From contig CANMKB010000005.1 in NCBI GenBank assembly GCA_947498415.1, positions 1 through 64,000 of the forward strand: a DNA stretch of 64,000 bases, given 5' to 3'. Position 1 is the first letter of the stretch; every line of letters begins with the position of its first letter. Made by a program: the position numbers and the translations under genes. Below are positions 46,091 through 55,372 of this stretch, piece by piece. This DNA is from an uncultured Paracoccaceae bacterium (GTDB taxonomy: Bacteria > Pseudomonadota > Alphaproteobacteria > Rhodobacterales > Rhodobacteraceae). The notes below the pieces were generated by a model. That model did not search any database and had not been told where the DNA came from. It was given only the letters and a program-made list of their open reading frames with translations.

Positions 46091-48036
46091 TGTTGTTTCT
46101 GCTCCTGCGGCGCTTCGGTGTCGTTTGACGCACCTTCATTCACCGGATCGTCCTTGTTATCAAGGGGTTCCTCAGAGGTTTCCACAGAATTTTTATCGTT
46201 TTCTGCATCGGTTTGTGCCGCAACAGCGGGTTGCGCCAGTACGAACTCAATACGACGGTTCGCTTCGCGGCCTTCTTCGGTGTCGTTGTCAGCGATCGGA
46301 GAGGCTTCTCCGTATCCCTTTGCCACCAAGCTGCTGGTGAGAACACGGCGTTCGCGCAGCGCGGCGAGAACCGCTTGTGCGCGGCTTTGGCTCAGCGCCT
46401 GGTTCATACTCTCACGGCCTTGGCTGTCGGTGTGTCCCTGAATTTCTAACGGCAGTTCTCCGCAGTCGTCCAAGATCAAGGCGATCGCATCCATGAGCGG
46501 GGCTGCGGCGGAATCCAATGTACCAGACCCTGGTTCAAAGCTGATTTTGGAAACGCTTTGCGCAGCTTTGAGACGCGCGACGCATTCTTCGGGTGTTGGG
46601 ATGTTGGCGAGCGGGTCTAAGCGTTCGTCGTAAACGACGTCTAGCTTGAATTGCTCGGTTTCGCCCAAACGCTGGCTGAGCAGTTGACTAACCTTGGCGC
46701 CAATGTCTTGGCGACCAGAACGGCCAGTGAGCTCAATCGTTCCTTCAGACACTGTGATGGCACCGTTGCTCATCAGTGCGAGGGAATCTAGGCCCGTCAT
46801 AACCCGAGTCATCCAGCCATCAGGCACCGTTTCCACAACGCGCGTGGCGTCGTAGATATTATCACTGCCAAACCGGGCTTGGGCATAGCTATCAATGGTG
46901 GTTTGGCTAACGGCACTGCCGAGTTTGCCGCGCATTTGCATCAGACCCTCAGGGCTGAGCGTCGCGATGAATTCTGGGGCTGCTGATTCACCGTCTTCTA
47001 GAACCATGGGTAATGTCGCATGTAGGGCGAAGACTTCAGGTAGCTCTTTTTCAGTTTGCGCAACGACACGATCAAACAAGGCTGGTTCGGTACCCTCAAG
47101 GGCAACGAGCGAAACATCGGCATCCGTCAATGTAATTGTACCACCACCCAGTTTCGTAAGCGCGTCAAGCGATGCAACAGAGGCGTCAACCCACCGTGGA
47201 GATGGAACGCCCAAGCCGATCGCACAGTCCGCTTTGCCTGTCAGGCCAGCGGCCTTTGCCGAATCGAGAATGCGTGCTTGAGACGCTTCGGTGTCAGCTG
47301 AACAGGAGTCGAACTTAAGTTCACCGTCTTCCAGCGTCGCGCGCAGCGTAAACGGGGTGATCACCGGGCGAGGGGATGAAATATCAAGCGTAAGCGCAAC
47401 ATCACGCGGTTTATCGTCACGAAACTGTAGCTCCAGATCACGGCGCTGTTCCGCGCTTTCCGCCATCGCAGTGATCGCGACTTCATTTGCGGTAATCGAA
47501 ATCTTTGATCGCGGGAGGTCTTCAAGCGCCGCCAGTGAAAACTGGACAGCTGCGGGCCATGTTTTTGGAACTGCGTAGTCCGCCGTTTCCATAAAGTTCG
47601 CGAGGCTTTGCTGGCTGGTGGTTAGCCGGCTGAGGCGTGCCAAGATACCGTCTTTATTGCCTTTTTCAGGAATGAGGCCGATGACAGAAATGCCTGCGTC
47701 ATTGCGCAAAATCTCGATAGAAAACTCTGGCGCGGCCAACGCCGCAATGGCTTCGACATTCATGTTGTCGATCACGCGTGCGGAATCCACAACGCCACCG
47801 GCGGCGGATCTGGCCAAAAACCGTTCTGCCTCGGTGGGGGCGGTTCCGGCGATAAAGACGTTTAGGCCTTCGGTATAGACTTCGGCCCAACCCAACCCTT
47901 CTTTTGCCAGCGCGGTTTCAACACCTGACTTCGAAGCATCTTCGATCACAGTTGCCGTCAAACTGGCCGCTGCAAGGCTTAGAATACCGGCGAGGCCAAA
48001 GGTCGTTGCGACAGTTAAGTTCAAGGGCAAACGCAT
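46087..48036 (-). CDS. OmpA-family protein with preceding BON-like repeats
   Basis: The 649-aa exported protein has a signal or anchor (residues about 9-30). A long region with several BON-like alpha-beta repeats follows (for example VYTEGLNVFIAGTAPTEAE, and ITVSEGTIELTGRSGRQDIG). A C-terminal OmpA domain (about 500-615) carries the peptidoglycan-binding motif LEIQGHTDSQGRESMNQALS and later REANRRIEFVL. It probably links the envelope to peptidoglycan. An acidic, low-complexity tail of about 35 residues ends the protein. The coiled-coil gene is coupled behind it. Confidence 0.86.
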   Translation of the reverse strand: MRLPLNLTVATTFGLAGILSLAAASLTATVIEDASKSGVETALAKEGLGWAEVYTEGLNVFIAGTAPTEAERFLARSAAGGVVDSARVIDNMNVEAIAALAAPEFSIEILRNDAGISVIGLIPEKGNKDGILARLSRLTTSQQSLANFMETADYAVPKTWPAAVQFSLAALEDLPRSKISITANEVAITAMAESAEQRRDLELQFRDDKPRDVALTLDISSPRPVITPFTLRATLEDGELKFDSCSADTEASQARILDSAKAAGLTGKADCAIGLGVPSPRWVDASVASLDALTKLGGGTITLTDADVSLVALEGTEPALFDRVVAQTEKELPEVFALHATLPMVLEDGESAAPEFIATLSPEGLMQMRGKLGSAVSQTTIDSYAQARFGSDNIYDATRVVETVPDGWMTRVMTGLDSLALMSNGAITVSEGTIELTGRSGRQDIGAKVSQLLSQRLGETEQFKLDVVYDERLDPLANIPTPEECVARLKAAQSVSKISFEPGSGTLDSAAAPLMDAIALILDDCGELPLEIQGHTDSQGRESMNQALSQSRAQAVLAALRERRVLTSSLVAKGYGEASPIADNDTEEGREANRRIEFVLAQPAVAAQTDAENDKNSVETSEEPLDNKDDPVNEGASNDTEAPQEQKQQ

Positions 48037-48099
48037 ATGGTTCGTCTTACTTTAAGGGTCATTGGGCAGACTGATACGCAAACCTTCGCTTATGTTCAA

Positions 48100-49065
48100 T
48101 CAAACGAACAAAGCACCGGCGAAAAACAGCAGAGCAATGAGGCCGGCATCGCGGTTTGATCTGAACAATTTCACGAGCTTATCTGGATCTTCGGTGTCGA
48201 GATTGCGCAATTGCCACTGAAGGTGCCAGCCCATGGCCCACGGCCCGCACAAAGCGATAACAAGCGAAAATGGCGACCGATCAATAGCCGCGCCGATCAC
48301 GGCGACGCCCATCAAGCTGACAGTCGCGATTAAGAACCATGTCAGCCATTTGTTGGTGTTTTCTGCAAACAGCCGTGCGGTTGATTTAACACCGATCAGT
48401 GCGTCATCTTCTTTGTCTTGGTGCGCATAGATCGTGTCGTAAAACAGTGTCCAGGTGATGCCAGACAAATACAGCAAAACGGCGGGCCATGCGAGCGTGT
48501 TACTATGGGCCGTCCACGCAAGTAACGCCCCCCAATTAAATGCAATGCCTAAAAACAGTTGCGGCCACCAAGTGAAACGCTTGGCAAAAGGGTAGATCAG
48601 TACGGGAACCAACGCCACGATGCCCAAGGCAATGGCGTTTGGATAAAAGGTCAGAAGAATGAAAAGACCAAGCAAGGCCTGAACCATCATCCAAACAATG
48701 GCGCCTTTGACGGTGACCTGACCCGATGGAATGGGCCGTGACCGAGTACGGGCAACCTCTGCGTCAATTTTGCGATCAGTGATGTCGTTCCAAGTACACC
48801 CAGCGCCGCGCATCAGAAACGAACCCATCGCGCAGCCCAGCAACGTCCAGCCGTCGTGCCAGCTTACGACATTGTCGTTGAGCATCGATAGCAAAAGTCC
48901 CATCACACATGGCAGGAACAGCAGCCATGTCCCAATTGGCCGATCAGCCCGCGACAGGCGCAGGTATGGGCGTGTCGGGCGCGGGGCGTAGGTGTCGACC
49001 CAATTGCCAGTGACTGCGTCAGAAACCTGACCTTCTGGCTCTGGTGTTGAGGGCGTGTCGGCCAT
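48100..49065 (-). CDS. ubiA: 4-hydroxybenzoate polyprenyltransferase
   Basis: The start was moved from 49305 to ATG 49065 (MADTPSTPEPEG, 321 aa), since the earlier part overlaps the divergent rsmE gene. It attaches the polyprenyl chain to 4-hydroxybenzoate in ubiquinone synthesis. The first Asp-rich motif NDITDRKIDAEVARTRSRPIPSG and a second DTIYAHQDKEDD are intact, and there are about eight hydrophobic helices. Only 12 bp separate it from rsmE, so their promoters overlap each other's coding starts. Confidence 0.95.
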   Translation of the reverse strand: MADTPSTPEPEGQVSDAVTGNWVDTYAPRPTRPYLRLSRADRPIGTWLLFLPCVMGLLLSMLNDNVVSWHDGWTLLGCAMGSFLMRGAGCTWNDITDRKIDAEVARTRSRPIPSGQVTVKGAIVWMMVQALLGLFILLTFYPNAIALGIVALVPVLIYPFAKRFTWWPQLFLGIAFNWGALLAWTAHSNTLAWPAVLLYLSGITWTLFYDTIYAHQDKEDDALIGVKSTARLFAENTNKWLTWFLIATVSLMGVAVIGAAIDRSPFSLVIALCGPWAMGWHLQWQLRNLDTEDPDKLVKLFRSNRDAGLIALLFFAGALFV

Positions 49066-49077
49066 ATGTAAGATCTC

Positions 49078-49818
49078 ATGAAGAATGCGAAAGTCAGACT
49101 GTATGTAGAGCACCCACTGGGTGCAGGGCAATCGGTTCCTTTGGAACGTGATCAGGCGCACTACCTGTTTGGGGTCATGCGCTTGGCGGTTGGTGGTTTT
49201 GTAACCCTGTTTAACGGCAAAGATGGTGAATGGCGCGCAGAAGTTGCGCAGGCTGGCAAGCGCACCGGTGTGCTTGTTTGTGAGGAGCAAACAAAACCGC
49301 TGCAATTGCCACCTGATTTATGGCTGATCTTTGCGCCGATTAAAAAGGCACGGACCGATTTTATCGTTGAAAAAGCGGCTGAAATGGGGGCCGCGCAGAT
49401 CATGCCCGTGCAGACAGATTTCACAAACTCTGACCGCATTCGACAAGATCGGTTGCAAGCCCACGCAGTGGAAGCTGCGGAACAATGCGGAGGCACTTTT
49501 GTGCCAAAGGTGACAGACTTACAAAAGCTGGAACGGTTGTTAGCGGATTGGCCCGAAGACCGTCAGTTGATGTTCTGTGACGAGGGAGAAGTGGGCAAAA
49601 ACGCGCTTTTACAAAGCTTTAGCGAGTCTGAAAGCAAAGCAACCAAATGGGCTATATTAATTGGGCCCGAAGGCGGATTTTCTTCGAAAGAACGCGAAAA
49701 ACTCCAGGCGCATCCGCAAAGCCACGTGGTTTCGCTAGGCCCGCGTATCTTGCGCGCAGATACCGCAGCGGTCGCCGCAATGACGGTGTGGCAACAGACT
49801 TTCGGAGATTGGACATGA
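49078..49818 (+). CDS. rsmE: 16S rRNA (uracil1498-N3)-methyltransferase
   Basis: The 246-aa SPOUT enzyme methylates U1498 of 16S rRNA. It has an N-terminal PUA-like domain (residues about 1-75) and a C-terminal knotted domain with VEKAAEMGAAQIMPVQT, IGPEGGFSSKE and LGPRILRADTAAVAAM. The stop overlaps the next gene (ATGA). It is divergent from ubiA. Confidence 0.94.
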   Translation: MKNAKVRLYVEHPLGAGQSVPLERDQAHYLFGVMRLAVGGFVTLFNGKDGEWRAEVAQAGKRTGVLVCEEQTKPLQLPPDLWLIFAPIKKARTDFIVEKAAEMGAAQIMPVQTDFTNSDRIRQDRLQAHAVEAAEQCGGTFVPKVTDLQKLERLLADWPEDRQLMFCDEGEVGKNALLQSFSESESKATKWAILIGPEGGFSSKEREKLQAHPQSHVVSLGPRILRADTAAVAAMTVWQQTFGDWT

Positions 49819-50327
49819 CGTTCATCCGGCCCGAGGTTCGGGCTCTGCTGTCTCAGTGGTTTGATGCTTTGATCGGCGTTGCTACCTTCTCGCTCGGCAG
49901 CTTTTGGATGCTCGCGAGTGGCGGGGTTTTGCGGTGGGTTGGTGTGGCAATCGCTGTGATCGGCGCAGCACTGGTGTTTACGGGGATTCAACGTGCCCGG
50001 TTTCAGGCAGCCAAAGGTGGGCCGGGTGTTGTTTCGGTTGATGAACGTCAGATCAGTTATTTTGGCCCACTGTCAGGTGGCACAATTTCAATCAATGAAA
50101 TTTCGATGCTGATGCTTGATCCATCTGCAAAAACAGCGGCGTGGCGTCTAACGCAGCCCGGCCAACCAGAGCTTGCGATCCCTCTCAATGCTGAATGCGC
50201 AGAACTGTTGTTTGACGTCTTTGCGAGCCTTCCCGGTATGAAGACAGAATACATGCTGTCGCAGCTGAAAAATCAGCCTGCTCAACCTGTCGTGATCTGG
50301 TCCAAATCCGTCACCACATTGCATTGA
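49815..50327 (+). CDS. Hypothetical membrane protein with two helices
   Basis: The start was moved from the track's 49647 to ATG 49815, which overlaps the rsmE stop and gives 170 aa. Two close hydrophobic helices (residues about 17-55) are followed by a soluble domain containing SVDERQISYFGPLSGG, resembling a membrane-tethered PH-like fold. I do not recognise a named family. It is coupled to rsmE and lies 64 bp before gshA. Confidence 0.82.
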   Translation: MTFIRPEVRALLSQWFDALIGVATFSLGSFWMLASGGVLRWVGVAIAVIGAALVFTGIQRARFQAAKGGPGVVSVDERQISYFGPLSGGTISINEISMLMLDPSAKTAAWRLTQPGQPELAIPLNAECAELLFDVFASLPGMKTEYMLSQLKNQPAQPVVIWSKSVTTLH

Positions 50328-50391
50328 CACTGCAGGCGATTCACTTCACCAAAGCAAGCCTAGCGAAAGCGTTAACGAGCGGAGCCTTACC

Positions 50392-51762
50392 ATGTCTATC
50401 CCTCAGTCCGGCGGCGGACCTATTGAGCGCCATGAGCAATTGGCAGAGTATTTGTCGTCTGGCTGCAAGCCGCGCGAAGAGTGGCGTATCGGTACAGAGC
50501 ATGAGAAATTTGGGTTCTGCCAAGACAGCCTAAAGCCGCTTCCTTACGAAGGCACACGCTCTATTCTGGCAGTGCTTGAAGGGTTGCGCGACATTCACGG
50601 CTGGGCGCCGGTGAGTGAAGCAGGCAAGCTGATTGGCCTTGAGAAAGACGGGGCAAATGTCAGCCTAGAGCCCGGTGGTCAACTAGAGCTTTCTGGTGCG
50701 CCTTTGGTTTCGATACATGAAACGTGTGACGAGGTGAATGCGCACCTCAAGGACGTGAAAGACATCGCTGACAAGATTGGCGTGAAGTTCATCGGCCTTG
50801 GTGCCGCTCCGATCTGGTCACATGATGAAATGCCTGTAATGCCCAAGGGGCGTTATAAGCTGATGACAGATTATATGGATAAAGTCGGCACCATGGGGAA
50901 ATCCATGATGTATCGCACCTGCACAGTTCAGGTGAACCTCGACTTTGGATCCGAGTCTGACATGGTGCAAAAGCTGCGAGTGGCCTTGGCATTGCAGCCG
51001 GTCGCAACAGCTTTGTTCGCGAATTCGCCGTTCTTTGACGGCAAAGTGAATGGCCACAAATCCTGGCGGTCGCGCGTTTGGCGCGATCTGGATGCTGATC
51101 GCACCGGTATGTTGCCGTTTGTGTTCGAAGAGGGCTTTGGCTTTGAGCGTTGGGTGGAATATGCACTCGATGTGCCGATGTACTTTGTCTATCGCGACGG
51201 AGTGTACATTGATGCGCTGGGCCAAAGCTTCCGTGATTTCCTAGAAGGCAAGCTGCCGGCATTGCCCGGTGAAACGCCCACGTTATCGGATTGGGCCGAT
51301 CATCTGACAACGGCTTTCCCAGAAGCGCGGATCAAGAAGTTTATGGAAATGCGCGGCGCGGATGGCGGCCCATGGCGGCGTCTGTGTGCTTTGCCTGCCT
51401 TTTGGACGGGCCTTATGTATGACCAATCCGCATTGGATGCCGCTTGGGATCTGGTGAAGGGTTGGACGACAGAACAGCGCGATGCGTTGCGCGTAGGTGC
51501 GAGTGAGCAGGGGCTTCAGGCCGTTGTCGGCGATCTAAACATGCATGAATTGGCGCAAGAAGTTGTCGCGATTTCTGAAGCAGGGCTTAAGGCGCGGGCT
51601 ATTCCGGGTGCCGGCGGCATGATCCCAGATGAAACGCACTTCTTGAATGCGCTTAAAGAAAGCTTGGAAAGTGGCAAGACACCTGCTGATGAGTTGTTGG
51701 ATCGGTACCATGGCGATTGGAACGGGGATCTGACACGGGTCTATAGCGAGTTTAGCTACTGA
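50392..51762 (+). CDS. gshA: Glutamate--cysteine ligase (alphaproteobacterial/plant type)
   Basis: The 456-aa enzyme makes gamma-glutamylcysteine, the first step of glutathione synthesis. Visible family sequences are WRIGTEHEKFGF, LEPGGQLELSGAPL, RTCTVQVNLDFGSE and GDLNMHELAQEVV. Length and motifs match the plant-like GCL group found in alphaproteobacteria, distinct from E. coli GshA. A bidirectional terminator follows. Confidence 0.95.
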   Translation: MSIPQSGGGPIERHEQLAEYLSSGCKPREEWRIGTEHEKFGFCQDSLKPLPYEGTRSILAVLEGLRDIHGWAPVSEAGKLIGLEKDGANVSLEPGGQLELSGAPLVSIHETCDEVNAHLKDVKDIADKIGVKFIGLGAAPIWSHDEMPVMPKGRYKLMTDYMDKVGTMGKSMMYRTCTVQVNLDFGSESDMVQKLRVALALQPVATALFANSPFFDGKVNGHKSWRSRVWRDLDADRTGMLPFVFEEGFGFERWVEYALDVPMYFVYRDGVYIDALGQSFRDFLEGKLPALPGETPTLSDWADHLTTAFPEARIKKFMEMRGADGGPWRRLCALPAFWTGLMYDQSALDAAWDLVKGWTTEQRDALRVGASEQGLQAVVGDLNMHELAQEVVAISEAGLKARAIPGAGGMIPDETHFLNALKESLESGKTPADELLDRYHGDWNGDLTRVYSEFSY

Positions 51763-51791
51763 TCTTGAACATCATTTTGGCCAAACAAAAA

Positions 51792-51826
51792 AACGGCGAC
51801 GCAAATGCGTCGCCGTTCCCATTTTT
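51792..51826. terminator. Bidirectional terminator between gshA and the YHS-protein gene
   Basis: AACGGCGACGCA and TGCGTCGCCGTT give a 12-bp stem. An A7 run lies on the left and TTTTT on the right, so both convergent transcripts can end here. Confidence 0.9.
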
Positions 51827-51833
51827 AGAACAA

Positions 51834-52307
51834 TTATTGCAGCAGGTCTGCTGGGTTTGCTTGCTCGATATCTGTCCATTTCGCATCAGCTTTCTCGATG
51901 AAACCGGGGATGTCGCCTTCCCAGCGTTCTTGAATGTCTTTTGAGATATTCAGGAACAATTCGCCATCGACCACTTTCCACAGTTCTGGATCGCCATCGA
52001 ATTTAAAGCCCATTGCCGCACCAAATGCGCAGTAGCCGCCGTATTGAGGCAGATACGCTTCTGGGTTCGCTTCAAAGGTGGCTTTGTGCTCTTCAGAGGC
52101 AAAGCGGTATGTCGCTTCGTTGTAGGAGGTGGTGATCTTCCAGTTTCCTGGTGTGGCTTCACCTTCGGTGAAATAGGCCACTGGGTCATACCCTTGCAAA
52201 GCAAGACCTGTGGAAGACGCGTTTAATTCCACACCTGCTGCGAAAGCGGCGCCAGTGAAAGACGACGCAAGGGCAATGCCCCCGATGAGCGTTTTCAGCT
52301 TGTTCAT
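51834..52307 (-). CDS. Exported YHS-domain protein
   Basis: The start was moved from 52478 to ATG 52307 (MNKLKTLIGG, 157 aa), which has AAAGG upstream and a proper signal peptide cut near AFA-AG (residues 21-25). A YHS domain follows (ALQGYDPVAYFTEGEA, with TYRFASEEHKATFEANPEAY), then a Cys in YGGYCAFGAAMG. YHS domains are often linked to metal handling; the role here is not known. The 290 bp upstream to the next small gene hold only its likely promoter region. Confidence 0.87.
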   Translation of the reverse strand: MNKLKTLIGGIALASSFTGAAFAAGVELNASSTGLALQGYDPVAYFTEGEATPGNWKITTSYNEATYRFASEEHKATFEANPEAYLPQYGGYCAFGAAMGFKFDGDPELWKVVDGELFLNISKDIQERWEGDIPGFIEKADAKWTDIEQANPADLLQ

Positions 52308-52597
52308 GGATTTACCTTTCATTTTTGAGATTTGCCACGCGGCCGAAATTTCCAACGGGACAGAATTTGGTGCAGAGCAAGGTAATCGCCTTGTTGCACC
52401 CCCAATCTCGGGATTGAGGTGATCAACTACAAAACAACAGATTTTGATTGTGCGCAGACGCGCGATGGATGTGCGCAAACTTAGGTCTGGCGACCCAGAA
52501 CGGATAAGTTCAGCACAAACTGGATGACCTCTTCAAAGCGCAATTCGCACGGCATTAGGCGTGCGCTAGACTTTAGATGGTAGAGGTTTAAGCTGAT

Positions 52598-52753
52598 TTA
52601 GTCACACCCGCCGAGTTCACCGGCGACCAGTTTTTCAGATTTTCCAGAGACGAATTGAGTGCGAACCGCAGCGTATCGCATCTCATTGTATTGGGTGTAA
52701 AACGCCCCAAAAGGCAGCGCATGAAAGGCATCGATACATGCCTTGTGTGTCAC
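52598..52753 (-). CDS. 51-aa protein coupled to plsY (not in ORF track)
   Basis: A GTG start overlaps the plsY stop (AAGTGAC), and the frame runs 51 codons to TAA. The peptide (ACIDAFHALPFGAFYTQYNE ... SEKLVAGELGGCD) has natural composition and reads like a small conserved protein. No ATG exists in frame, and no membrane segment is visible. Function is unknown. The overlap suggests coupled translation with plsY. A chance ORF cannot be fully excluded. Confidence 0.55.
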   Translation of the reverse strand: MTHKACIDAFHALPFGAFYTQYNEMRYAAVRTQFVSGKSEKLVAGELGGCD

Positions 52754-53355
52754 TTGGCGCCGATTTTGGGCTCAGTCCCTTTACGAAGACGTGCGATGTT
52801 TTCTTTGTGACGCCAGAACACCAGCAAAGTAACAGCGACACCCAGCATGAAGGTGGAACCAAAGCCTGTCAAAGCAATCCAAAAAGTGGTGGAGGCCGCA
52901 GCCACCAATGCACTTAGCGAAGAGATGCGCCCAACGACCGCGGTGACAAGCCAAGTCAGGCAACACGCAATCCCAACGGGCCAAGCCAAGGCAAGCATCA
53001 GACCAAGGAAGGTTGCCACACCTTTGCCGCCCTTGAATTTAAGCCAGATTGGAAAGCAATGCCCCAAGAAGGCCATCAGGCCTGCGACCTGTGCGGCGTC
53101 TTCATGCGCCAGCCAGCGCGCAAATAGAACGGCAATCGCGCCTTTGCCCCCGTCTAGGATCAAGGTCGCCGCCGCCGCGGGTTTTGATCCGGTGCGCAAC
53201 ACATTGGTTGTGCCAATGTTACCTGACCCGATTTTGCGCAAATCCCCGAGGCCAAAGACCTTGGTGATGATGATCCCAAAGGGGACAGAGCCAAAGGCGT
53301 AGCCCAGCAGGCCCCACAAGATCAGCGCTGAAAAACCAGATTCCAAAACGGGCAT
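52750..53355 (-). CDS. plsY: Glycerol-3-phosphate acyltransferase PlsY
   Basis: The 201-aa polytopic membrane enzyme acylates glycerol-3-phosphate from acyl-phosphate, the first step of phospholipid synthesis. The three conserved cytosolic regions are recognisable: FGSVPFGIIITKVFGLGDLRKIGSGNIGTTN early on, LDGGKGAIAVL, and KFKGGKGVATFLG. Its start overlaps the stop of the pyrC-like gene by 1 bp, so the two are coupled. Confidence 0.94.
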   Translation of the reverse strand: MPVLESGFSALILWGLLGYAFGSVPFGIIITKVFGLGDLRKIGSGNIGTTNVLRTGSKPAAAATLILDGGKGAIAVLFARWLAHEDAAQVAGLMAFLGHCFPIWLKFKGGKGVATFLGLMLALAWPVGIACCLTWLVTAVVGRISSLSALVAAASTTFWIALTGFGSTFMLGVAVTLLVFWRHKENIARLRKGTEPKIGAK

Positions 53356-54632
53356 TAGTCTCTCCGGTAAACGGCCTGACCGGCCACATAGGTTGCAAGC
53401 ACCTTACCTTGCATCCGCTGGCCGTCAAATGGTGTGTTCTTGGACTTAGATTGAAGCTTAAATCGGTCCATTACAAAGGGTGCATCCGCATCAAACAGCA
53501 CCAAATCGGCAGGTGCTCCGACAGACAGGCGGCCACCCGCCAAGCCAAGGCGTTTTGCAGGGTTCAGGGCCATGGCGCGGAACAGCTCTGGCAGGGTCAA
53601 TTGCTCTGCGTGGTAAAGTCTCATGGCGGCAGGCAACAAGGTTTCCAAAGCGACAGCACCGGCAGCGGCCTCTTCAAATGGAAGGCGTTTGCTTTCCTCG
53701 TCTTGAGGCGTGTGCATGGAACATACGATATCAATCAGGCCGGACTTTACGGCGTCAATAATCTCAAGGCGGTCATCTTCGCTGCGCAATGGTGGCTTGA
53801 CCTTAAAGAAAGTGCGGTAGTCGGCCACATCCATCTCGTTCAAAGTAAGATGGTGAATGGAAGTTCCAGCGGTCACATCAAAGCCATTTGCCTTGGCGCG
53901 TTCCAATGCGGGCAGGGCGCGGGCGGTGGTGATTTGATCTGCGTGATACTTCACGCCTGTCATCTCAACCAGTGCCATATCACGATCAAGCCCCATGCGT
54001 TCGGCCATCGGCGAAACGGTGGGCAGGCCACGCAGGCTTGCGAATTTTCCAGAGGTCGCGGCCGCGCCTTTTGAAAGTCCCGGCTCTTGAGGGTGTGCGA
54101 TCACAAGTGCACCCAACGAACGTGCATAGGTGAGGGCTCGTGAAAAGGCTTTGGTTTCGCTGATCACGCTGTCGCAATCGCTAAAGGCTACGGCACCTGC
54201 ATCCATCAGGAAACCGATTTCCGTCATTTCTCGACCGTCACGCCCTTTGGTCAGCGCAGCCATGGGAACAACATTCACGGGCGCCGCTTCATTGGCGCGT
54301 CGCAGGACAAATTCCAAAGTTTCAGGGTTGTCGATGGGAGGGGTCGTGTCTGGGCGCGTGACCATAGTGGTGACACCACCTGCCGCCGCAGCAAGGCCAG
54401 CGGTTTTGTAACTCTCTTTGTGGCGTTCACCCGGCTCGCACACCTTAACCCCAATATCAATGATGCCCGGAGCCAAGCATTTACCAGCGCAGTCTATGAT
54501 TTCGGCGTCAGATGGGGCTCTTAGGTTTTCGCCCACTTCTGCAATCACACCATCCTTGATCAGCAGATCGCCGATGAGATCGGTTTGCTGTTCAGGATCA
54601 ATAAGACGGGCATTCCGAAGAAAAAGGGTCAT
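53355..54632 (-). CDS. Dihydroorotase homologue, probably inactive (PyrC'/PyrX type)
   Basis: The 425-aa protein has the amidohydrolase fold of dihydroorotase (APGIIDIGVKVCEPG at residues about 53-67, and ALNPAKRLGLAGG late). The usual first metal motif D-x-H-x-H reads DIGVK, and the D-H-x-P motif of active enzymes reads MHTPQD. The metal-binding residues therefore seem lost. In Pseudomonas an inactive PyrC' of this kind holds aspartate carbamoyltransferase together. pyrB lies two genes upstream on the same strand, which fits that role. plsY overlaps its stop by 1 bp. Confidence 0.82.
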   Translation of the reverse strand: MTLFLRNARLIDPEQQTDLIGDLLIKDGVIAEVGENLRAPSDAEIIDCAGKCLAPGIIDIGVKVCEPGERHKESYKTAGLAAAAGGVTTMVTRPDTTPPIDNPETLEFVLRRANEAAPVNVVPMAALTKGRDGREMTEIGFLMDAGAVAFSDCDSVISETKAFSRALTYARSLGALVIAHPQEPGLSKGAAATSGKFASLRGLPTVSPMAERMGLDRDMALVEMTGVKYHADQITTARALPALERAKANGFDVTAGTSIHHLTLNEMDVADYRTFFKVKPPLRSEDDRLEIIDAVKSGLIDIVCSMHTPQDEESKRLPFEEAAAGAVALETLLPAAMRLYHAEQLTLPELFRAMALNPAKRLGLAGGRLSVGAPADLVLFDADAPFVMDRFKLQSKSKNTPFDGQRMQGKVLATYVAGQAVYRRD

Positions 54633-54729
54633 GTGGTGCGATCTCCTTAAGAGGGCGAGGCCCGGTTGCCTGATTGCATGGCGACATGCCGGTTTGAAGC
54701 GCTTAGGTCAAGCAATTCAATACGAAAGC

Positions 54730-55284
54730 TTATCTGCTGAGTAGCCAAATCAGCCCTCCTAAAACAACCGCGATGGCGGGAAGCATAAGCATCGCCTTTA
54801 GTGCGGTACCGTGCGGCGTGGAGGGCGCGGGTTGCGTTGGGCCGGGGGTGCGCGCGGCTTTGCTGGGAATTTCAGAAAAGGCGATAGGTGTGCTCTCTTC
54901 TTCGAAATGTTCCACCAGAACCACGTTGCGTCGCGGGTGAAGTTGCACTTCTTTTTCTTCAAAGGCGCGCGTGTAGAGGATCAGCACGATCCCTTCGAGT
55001 GCATCAAGACGATCTCTGTGTTGAGTGATGACAGCTTCGGAAACACCAGCCCCTTGTAGCAGGTAATTCGCAAGGCCCAGCCCTTCGAGATCGCTGAGAT
55101 CAAAAAGTTCAGCATATGTGCCGTCGACCCAATCCAAACCGACCAATTCGGCGACCGCGGCCGCATAGGGTGGCATGTCAGGTTTTGGGTTCTTTAACTT
55201 TTCAAGCGCTTCTGGTGTGATATCGACCTTAAACAGACGAATGCATTTGTTTTCATAGGCCGAAACGTAAAGAGGATCTGTCAT
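54730..55284 (-). CDS. Hypothetical protein with C-terminal membrane anchor
   Basis: The start was moved from 55392 to ATG 55284 (MTDPLYVSAYENK, 184 aa), because the earlier residues are Cys-rich and unlike the rest. A soluble domain (residues about 1-130) is followed by a Pro/Thr-rich linker and a C-terminal transmembrane helix (about 160-182). I do not recognise the family. It lies between the 33-aa gene after pyrB and the pyrC-like gene, so it is probably part of the pyrB transcript. Confidence 0.78.
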   Translation of the reverse strand: MTDPLYVSAYENKCIRLFKVDITPEALEKLKNPKPDMPPYAAAVAELVGLDWVDGTYAELFDLSDLEGLGLANYLLQGAGVSEAVITQHRDRLDALEGIVLILYTRAFEEKEVQLHPRRNVVLVEHFEEESTPIAFSEIPSKAARTPGPTQPAPSTPHGTALKAMLMLPAIAVVLGGLIWLLSR

Positions 55285-55372
55285 CAAAGCAGGCCTTTGT
55301 GGGTATCGCGAAAACGCTTGTGCACTGACAGAGACCTGATGTTGTGGGCAATCTGACGCGCACACGCAGGCA

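Noticed and set aside
48100-49305. Track ubiA ORF with an 80-residue extension
   Set aside because: The extension lies inside the divergent rsmE gene and does not resemble UbiA; ATG 49065 is the natural start.
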